Positions 34,683 to 39,365 of a stretch of DNA of 39,365 nucleotides are shown here, one piece after another (position 1 is the first letter of the stretch; each line of letters opens with the position of its first letter). The stretch lies in NCBI RefSeq assembly GCF_011752525.1, contig NZ_VWXI01000026.1:1-39365 (forward strand), in the 5' to 3' direction. The stretch comes from Pantoea sp. Cy-639. GTDB lineage: Bacteria > Pseudomonadota > Gammaproteobacteria > Pseudomonadales > Pseudomonadaceae. The position numbers and the translations under genes are program-made. The notes beneath the pieces are model-generated. The model did not search any database. It was not told the DNA's origin and was given only the letters and a program-made list of their open reading frames with translations.

Positions 34683-37619
34683 ATGCCCAAAGGATTGACC
34701 CGCGCCCTCGGCGCCCTACTGGCCCTGGTGGCCCTGTACAGCCTGCTCGGCTTCCTCATTCTCCCTGGCATCGCCCTGCGCGTGGCCAACCAGCAGTTGG
34801 CGCAATACGCCAACGTGCCGGCGCACCTGCAACGCATCGAACTCAACCCGTTCAGCCTCGAACTGACGCTCTGGGGGCTGCAGATCGGCGAACCCGGCAA
34901 GGAACAGGTCGGTTTCGAACGCCTCTACGCCAACTTGTCCCTCGACAGCCTGTGGACCAAGGCCCTGCACCTGGATGCCGTGGAGCTGGATAAACCACGC
35001 ACCGAGCTGCTGTTCGCCAAGGACGGCAGCCTCAACCTGACCCAATTGTTCAAGCTGCCGCCCAGCGAACCAAAGACCGAGGAGCCCGCGAGCGGTCCGT
35101 TCCCACTGCGCATCGACAGCATCAAGCTCAGCGAGGGCTACCTGCACTTCGAGGACCTGCGCCCCAGCGAGCCGATCGAGTTCCTCTACGACTCGATGAA
35201 CCTGGAGCTGAAGCACCTCAGCACCCTGCCTGACGACAACGCCGACATGACCCTGGTGGCCAACGGCCCCAACGGTGGGCGAATCGACTGGAGCGGTACC
35301 CTGAGCCTGTCGCCGATCGCCTCCGAAGGCACGCTGAAGATCACCGACAGCAAGATGAAACTGTTCTGGCCCTACGTACGCGATGCCGTGCCGCTGGTGC
35401 TGGAGGACGGCACCCTCAGCCTCGACACCCACTACAAGCTCAACTTGTCCAAGGAAACCGAGCTGCTGCTGGACAACACCTCGCTGCGGGTCGCGCCGTT
35501 CGCCATCAAGGCGCCGGATGGCCGCCAACTGGCACGCCTGGCCAGCCTCGAGGTAAGCGAGACGTCCATCGACCTGGCCAAGCAATTGGTCACCGTTGGC
35601 AAGGTACGCAGTGAAAAACTCGAAACCTGGGCGGCCCTGGAGAAAGACGGCCAACTCGACTGGCAGAAACTCTTCGCCAGCCAGCCGCCCAAGGCCACGC
35701 CGAAGGAAAAGGCCGAACCTGCAGCCGCCGAGCCAAGCGCCGAGCAGAAGGCGGCCAAGGAGCCGAACAAGCCCTGGCAAGTACTGCTCAAGGACGTACA
35801 AGCGCGCAACTACATGGTTCACCTGGCCGACCGTAGCCAGAAAACCCCGGTGGAACTGGACGTCGGACCACTGAACCTCGACCTGCAGAACTTCGACAGC
35901 CTCAACCAGTCGCCCTTCACCCTCAAGCTCGACACCGGCGTGGGCAAGCAAGGCAAGCTGCAGGCCTCCGGCCAGGTCAACCTGGCACCGGTCACCGCCA
36001 AGCTGGACGTGGCCACCCGTGACATCGACCTGCGTGTGGCCCAGGCCTACATCAGCCCGTTCATCCGCCTCGAGCTGCGCAGCGGCATGCTCTCCAGCAA
36101 CCTCAAGGTCGACCTGAAGAACATCGAGCCGTTGGCCTTCAGCATCGGCGGCAAAGCCCAGGTCAGCCAGCTGCATACGCTCGACACCATCAAGAACCGC
36201 GACTTCGTCAAATGGCAACAGGTGGATGTCGATGGCCTGTCTTATGTCCACGGCGATGCCCTGTCGATCGACAAGGTGACCCTGCTGCAGCCCTATGCAC
36301 GCTTCATCATCAACGAAGACCGCACCACCAACGTCGACGACCTGCTGATCCCGCAGCCGGCAGGCAAGCCAGCCTCGGCCCCGAGCAAACCGAGCCCCGC
36401 CAGCCACGGCAAGGAGCTGGGCATCCATATCGGCCAGATCAGCATCAACGACGGTTCGGCCAACTTCGCCGACCAGACCCTCACCCCCCACTTCGCCACG
36501 GCAGTGCAACAGCTCAACGGCCAGATCGGCACCATCGACAACCGCAAGCCAATGCCAGCCAAGGTCGACGTCAAGGGCAAGGTCGACCGCTATGCGCCGG
36601 TGACCATCACCGGGGCACTCAACCCGTTCAACCCACTGGCCAGCCTGGACATCGCCACCAGCTTCAAGCGCGTCGAACTGACCACGCTGACGCCCTACTC
36701 CGGCAAGTTCGCCGGCTTCCGCATCCGCAAGGGGCGGCTGAACCTCGACCTGCACTACCTGATCACCAATGGCCAGCTCAAGGCCGAGAACAAGGTGGTG
36801 ATCGAGCAACTGCAACTGGGCGAGAAGGTCGACAGCCCGGACGCCGTGGACCTGCCGATCCGCCTGGCGGTGGCACTGCTCAAGGATACCGATGGCAAGA
36901 TCTCGATCGAACTGCCAGTGTCGGGCGACCTCAACAACCCCCAGTTCAGTGTCATGCCTATCGTCTGGCAGACCCTGCGCAACCTGGTGCTGCGCGCAGC
37001 CCAGGCGCCCTTCAAGTTCATCGGCGGGCTGATTTCCGGTGGCGGCGCGGAGGACCTGGGCAGCGTGTCGTTCGCCCCAGGCTCCAGCGACCTGACCCCG
37101 GATGCCCAGTCGGCCCTGGACAAGCTGGCCTCCGCGCTCAAGGAGCGCCCGGAACTGCGCCTGGAGATCGAAGGCACCGCCGCCCAGAGCAGCGATGGCC
37201 CGCTGATCGCCCAGCAACGCCTGGAGCGCGAGTACCAGGCCACCTGGTACAAGGTCCTGCAGCGTCGTGGCGACAAGGTGCCGGCCAATCCGTCACTGCT
37301 GGTCGTCGACGACAGCGACAAGCCTGCCATGCTCGAAGGCATCTACCGCACCCGCCTCAAGCAACAGCCGCCAGCCGAGTGGGAAAAGCTCAGCCGCAGC
37401 GAACGCACCGCCAAGCTGCGTGACGCGGTGATCAAGTCCTGGGCCGAAAGCACCGCGCTGCTGCGTACGCTTGGCCAGGAACGGGCCGGCAGCATCAAGG
37501 ACTACCTGGTCGACAAGGGCAAGCTCGAGGATGACCGGGTGTACTTCATCGACAGCAACCTCGGCCAGGCAGAGAGCGATGGCCGGGTGGTGACACCGAT
37601 GCACCTGGATGCCGAGTAA
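34683..37619 (+). CDS. Large DUF748 envelope protein (AsmA-like superfamily)
   Basis: This 978-aa protein has one N-terminal membrane anchor (TRALGALLALVALYSLLGFLIL) and a long beta-rich periplasmic body of DUF748 repeats. An Ala/Lys/Glu-rich linker lies near residues 335-365. The last 180 residues hold an OmpA-like segment (SVSFAPGSSDLTPDAQSALD...ELRLEIEGTA), which in other proteins contacts peptidoglycan. DUF748 proteins are grouped with AsmA/TamB/YhdP bridge-like lipid transporters; a role in lipid traffic or envelope integrity is inference. I prefer the ATG at 34683 because the anchor follows at once. A GTG at 34638 would add 15 residues before it. Confidence 0.88.
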   Translation: MPKGLTRALGALLALVALYSLLGFLILPGIALRVANQQLAQYANVPAHLQRIELNPFSLELTLWGLQIGEPGKEQVGFERLYANLSLDSLWTKALHLDAVELDKPRTELLFAKDGSLNLTQLFKLPPSEPKTEEPASGPFPLRIDSIKLSEGYLHFEDLRPSEPIEFLYDSMNLELKHLSTLPDDNADMTLVANGPNGGRIDWSGTLSLSPIASEGTLKITDSKMKLFWPYVRDAVPLVLEDGTLSLDTHYKLNLSKETELLLDNTSLRVAPFAIKAPDGRQLARLASLEVSETSIDLAKQLVTVGKVRSEKLETWAALEKDGQLDWQKLFASQPPKATPKEKAEPAAAEPSAEQKAAKEPNKPWQVLLKDVQARNYMVHLADRSQKTPVELDVGPLNLDLQNFDSLNQSPFTLKLDTGVGKQGKLQASGQVNLAPVTAKLDVATRDIDLRVAQAYISPFIRLELRSGMLSSNLKVDLKNIEPLAFSIGGKAQVSQLHTLDTIKNRDFVKWQQVDVDGLSYVHGDALSIDKVTLLQPYARFIINEDRTTNVDDLLIPQPAGKPASAPSKPSPASHGKELGIHIGQISINDGSANFADQTLTPHFATAVQQLNGQIGTIDNRKPMPAKVDVKGKVDRYAPVTITGALNPFNPLASLDIATSFKRVELTTLTPYSGKFAGFRIRKGRLNLDLHYLITNGQLKAENKVVIEQLQLGEKVDSPDAVDLPIRLAVALLKDTDGKISIELPVSGDLNNPQFSVMPIVWQTLRNLVLRAAQAPFKFIGGLISGGGAEDLGSVSFAPGSSDLTPDAQSALDKLASALKERPELRLEIEGTAAQSSDGPLIAQQRLEREYQATWYKVLQRRGDKVPANPSLLVVDDSDKPAMLEGIYRTRLKQQPPAEWEKLSRSERTAKLRDAVIKSWAESTALLRTLGQERAGSIKDYLVDKGKLEDDRVYFIDSNLGQAESDGRVVTPMHLDAE

Positions 37620-37623
37620 GCCC

Positions 37624-37668
37624 GGCTCCTGCGATACGATCGTGATCCTGATCTGCATCGCAGGAGCC
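37624..37668. terminator. Shared hairpin between convergent genes
   Basis: The arms GGCTCCTGCGAT (37624-37635) and ATCGCAGGAGCC (37657-37668) are exact complements. They fill the gap between the DUF748 gene (ending 37619) and the oppositely oriented VOC gene (ending 37676). There is no clear T-run, so it probably stops both transcripts weakly or with Rho. Confidence 0.6.
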
Positions 37669-37675
37669 AGCCACC

Positions 37676-38089
37676 TCACACCAGGCGTTGCCCCGATACC
37701 GCCGGGTGATAGAGCGGCTGCACCTTGTTCCCCGCAGGATCCAGCAGATGGAAACTGCGCGCACCATCGCCATGGTTGAAGGGACGATCCAGCAGGGTCA
37801 CGCCCTGGGCCTTGAAGTACTGGTACCAGGCTTCCAGCTCCTCCACGCTGTCGACGATGAAGCCGTAGTGGTCCAGGGTCTGCAAGCCATTGGCCGCCCC
37901 CACGCCACGACCGAGCGACAGATTGTCGTTGCCGCAAGTCAGGTAGACCAGGTCTTCATTGGCGCGATTGAGCACTTCCATGCCCATCACATCGACATAG
38001 AAGCGCTCGCACTCCTCCAGGTTGGGAACCAGCAAGGCGATGTGACGCAGGCCATTGAGGCGCCCCGGACGGGCAGGAAGTTCGGACAT
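37676..38089 (-). CDS. VOC-family (glyoxalase/dioxygenase fold) protein
   Basis: This 137-aa protein has two beta-alpha-beta-beta-beta modules (RHIALLVPNLEECERFYVDVMGMEV; LDHYGFIVDSVEELEAWYQYF). In metal-dependent members two histidines and a glutamate bind the metal. Here H16 and H74 are present, but the usual glutamate near the end (GNxxE) is glutamine, Q124 in GNKVQPLYH. The enzyme may therefore use another ligand or bind metal differently. Its substrate is unknown; related proteins are annotated as catechol-2,3-dioxygenase-like or lactoylglutathione-lyase-like. It is divergent from an ABM monooxygenase across a palindromic operator. Confidence 0.85.
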   Translation of the reverse strand: MSELPARPGRLNGLRHIALLVPNLEECERFYVDVMGMEVLNRANEDLVYLTCGNDNLSLGRGVGAANGLQTLDHYGFIVDSVEELEAWYQYFKAQGVTLLDRPFNHGDGARSFHLLDPAGNKVQPLYHPAVSGQRLV

Positions 38090-38105
38090 GAGCAGGATTC
38101 CTTTT

Positions 38106-38122
38106 TTGTATACAATTCGAAT
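38106..38122. promoter_or_regulatory. GntR-like operator between VOC and ABM genes
   Basis: The perfect palindrome TTGTATACAA (38106-38115) is followed by a second one, ATTCGAAT (38115-38122). The first has the shape of sites bound by GntR/FadR-type repressors. It lies 17 bases from the VOC start and 35 bases from the ABM start, so one regulator could control both. No regulator gene is next to it. Confidence 0.5.
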
Positions 38123-38149
38123 CTGAATTTAAAACAAAAGGACCCGCCT

Positions 38150-38452
38150 GTGTATAGCCTGTTCATCAAGACCCGTGTCAGACCGGGCACCGCCGACGCT
38201 TTTCTGAGTGCGATCCAGGCCAACGCCGCAGCCTCGGTCGCTAGCGAGCCAGGCTGCCTGGTGTTCGACGTATCGCTGGACCGTGAAGATGCCGATGTGA
38301 TCTACCTGTACGAGATCTACCAGGATGACGCGGCCTATGAGGCCCATACGCAGACTGCCCACTTTCGCGACAGCCGCCCCTTGGTGGAGCCACTGATAAT
38401 CGAGCAGGTTTGCTTCGAGAGCGATGTGGTGGCGCGCAACCCCGTGAGCTGA
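38150..38452 (+). CDS. Antibiotic-biosynthesis-monooxygenase-domain protein (putative quinol monooxygenase)
   Basis: This 100-aa protein is a single ABM (dimeric ferredoxin-like barrel) domain. It has SLFIKTRVRPGTADAFLSAI, EPGCLVFDVSLD and the C-terminal EIYQDDAAYEAHTQTAHFR typical of YgiN-type quinol monooxygenases, which oxidise quinols without a cofactor. The start is GTG at 38150, with AAAGGA eight bases upstream. The frame is open further upstream through the VOC gene in antisense, but that part has no support. Pairing with a divergent VOC enzyme suggests an aromatic or quinone substrate; this is inference. Confidence 0.85.
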   Translation: MYSLFIKTRVRPGTADAFLSAIQANAAASVASEPGCLVFDVSLDREDADVIYLYEIYQDDAAYEAHTQTAHFRDSRPLVEPLIIEQVCFESDVVARNPVS

Positions 38453-38482
38453 AGCGCCTGGGCGTTGCAGGGAAGACATGAA

Positions 38483-38508
38483 AGAAGAACCCCGGCCATT
38501 GCCGGGGT
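38483..38508 (-). terminator. Terminator of the BON-domain gene
   Basis: ACCCCGGC (38508-38501 on the minus strand) pairs with GCCGGGGT (38496-38489), followed by TCTTCTTT. A second hairpin (GGCCAA/TTGGCC, about 38523-38540) lies between it and the stop codon. Confidence 0.7.
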
Positions 38509-38554
38509 CCGCCTTGAAGGGGTGGCCAAGTCCTTTTGGCCGACGGGACAATCC

Positions 38555-38905
38555 TTATTCAGCTTTAAGGCCGTCAGCCGAAACGGCCTTCACGCCGTTG
38601 ATCTTCTTGGTGATGTCGATGGCCATCTTCTTCTGCGATTCAGTGATCGCGGTGGTCGAGGACAGCGACACCACGCCTTTGTTGGTCTCGACCTTGATGT
38701 CGGAGCCAGGGATGCCTTTCTCGGTCAACAGATCCGATTTGACCTTGGTGGTGATCCAGGTATCGGAGGTCGCTTCCTTGGCTTTGGTCACCTCACCGGC
38801 CGCAATCGTCATCGGGGCCTGGGTGGACTGCTGGGCGAATGCCGCATTAGCCATGGTCAGGGTCAGAGCGGTAGCAGTAGCGGCAGCAATGGCGAACTTC
38901 TTCAT
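38555..38905 (-). CDS. Periplasmic BON-domain protein (OsmY-like)
   Basis: This 116-aa protein has a Sec signal peptide (MKKFAIAAATATALTL...ANAAFA, cleaved before about residue 24) and one BON domain (SDTWITTKVKSDLLTEKGIPGSDIKVETNKGVVSL). OsmY, with two such domains, is a stress-induced periplasmic chaperone; this is a single-domain relative. The start at 38905 is clear, with AGGAGTGA upstream; an in-frame ATG at 38974 would put 23 residues before the signal peptide. No operon partner is visible. Confidence 0.88.
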   Translation of the reverse strand: MKKFAIAAATATALTLTMANAAFAQQSTQAPMTIAAGEVTKAKEATSDTWITTKVKSDLLTEKGIPGSDIKVETNKGVVSLSSTTAITESQKKMAIDITKKINGVKAVSADGLKAE

Positions 38906-39365
38906 GTGAGTCACTCCTGTTTTTCGAAAGGTCTGCGCCTTGAATCCTGGCGGCAGGTAGGAGTGTAGTTGCATGGCGTGTGCCAGCTTTTCCGTTTCGC
39001 TTGAAGCCTTTTAAATCAATAAGTTATGTACTTTTAAGCCGACCAGCGGTCGTGCATTTTGCAATCTGCGGCGCAAACCTGAATGCAAGATGCAAGGCCA
39101 ACCCCCTGTAGGTGCTGGCCTTGCCGGTGAACAGCGACGGGGCCGATGCCATTCACCTCGGCGCCTGCTTCAGGCTCCTGCAGCCCCCAAGACAGGCCGG
39201 AGCCTGCGGGCCGGGCATAAAAAAAGGACCCCGAAGGGTAATGCCAGTCAGTTAAGCTGACTGGCATTTTCATTTTCGGGTCGGATATTTTGCTGGTCGT
39301 TGCTTAACTACTCTCGGGAACCAACGATCAGGTCGTCGATGAGGCAAGATATACTGCGCCGCTGC
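38906..39365. other. Intergenic region at window end
   Basis: I find no gene in these 460 bases. They hold inverted repeats CAAGGCCA/TGGCCTTG (39093-39100 and 39116-39123) and CAGGCTCC/GGAGCCTG (39171-39178 and 39199-39206), then the strong hairpin at 39240-39268. TATACT (39350-39355) near the right edge could be the -10 box of a gene starting beyond the window. A 79-codon open frame at 39034-39273 on the minus strand crosses all these repeats and is not credible. Confidence 0.5.
39221..39276. terminator. Strong terminator-like hairpin near window end
   Basis: AATGCCAGTCAG (39240-39251) and CTGACTGGCATT (39257-39268) form a perfect 12-base stem with a five-base loop. TTCATTTT follows on the plus strand. 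On the minus strand a smaller stem ACCC-TTCG-GGGT is followed by CC and seven or more T. So it could end transcripts in either direction. It could also be a terminal or palindromic part of a mobile element; I see no transposase to support that. Confidence 0.55.

Noticed and set aside
37688..38149. N-terminal extension of the ABM protein through the VOC gene
   Set aside because: That part is antisense to the VOC gene; the ABM domain begins exactly at the GTG at 38150 with its own ribosome-binding site.
39034..39273. 79-codon minus-strand frame near the window end
   Set aside because: It crosses several inverted repeats and a terminator hairpin and has no recognisable features.

Overview
This window is a stretch of core chromosome from a Pseudomonas of the P. 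putida group. The evidence is the high-GC coding bias, the gene order ilvI-ilvH-ilvC-pssA, mrcB, a PrrF-type sRNA beside heme-uptake genes, dksA-gluQ-cbrA-cbrB-crcZ-pcnB-folK-panB-panC-pgi-acs, and Pseudomonas-type REP repeats between genes. Species assignment is inference from gene order and sequence likeness. I see no prophage, transposase gene, CRISPR array, tRNA or rRNA. Every gene I recognise looks intact.

Region 1 (1-6.5 kb, minus strand): msrQ/msrP (repair of periplasmic methionine sulfoxide), pssA (phosphatidylserine synthase), and the branched-chain amino acid genes ilvI-ilvH-ilvC. A leader of about 240 nt with long-range pairing precedes ilvI. Region 2 (6.5-10 kb, minus): yqcC-like gene, a TPR lipoprotein and mrcB (PBP1b). 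Region 3 (10-12.6 kb, plus): an APH-kinase/P-loop two-domain protein, a pentapeptide-repeat protein and a TfoX-C domain protein.

Region 4 (12.6-16.9 kb) is an iron/heme island. It holds a Fur-box-driven PrrF sRNA, the heme ABC importer phuT-phuU-phuV with the ChaN-like lipoprotein phuW on the minus strand, and a divergent Rieske protein sharing a Fur-like site with phuT. No heme receptor, PhuS or heme oxygenase lies beside them. Region 5 (16.8-20.4 kb): sfsA, a class I aminotransferase, dksA and gluQ, with an elaborate nested palindrome between the last two.

Region 6 (20.6-26 kb) is the carbon/nitrogen-balance control module. It contains cbrX (58-aa two-TM protein overlapping cbrA), cbrA (transporter-like sensor kinase), cbrB (NtrC-family regulator) and the sRNA crcZ. 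crcZ has a visible CbrB-type dyad, a sigma-54 promoter, repeated A-rich Hfq/Crc motifs and a terminator. Region 7 (26-33.7 kb): pcnB, folK, panB, panC, pgi and acs, giving polyadenylation, folate, pantothenate, sugar-phosphate and acetate activation. Region 8 (33.7-39.4 kb): a MpaB/DUF2236 protein, a large DUF748 envelope protein with an OmpA-like tail, a VOC protein divergent from an ABM monooxygenase across a GntR-like operator, and a periplasmic BON protein.

Most of the window is well-known core biology. The observations I would re-examine first are the structured ilvI leader (6127-6370), the cluster of GTAAC half-sites between folK and panB that resembles CbrB sites, the receptor-less heme locus sharing a control region with a Rieske protein, and the small membrane protein coupled to cbrA.
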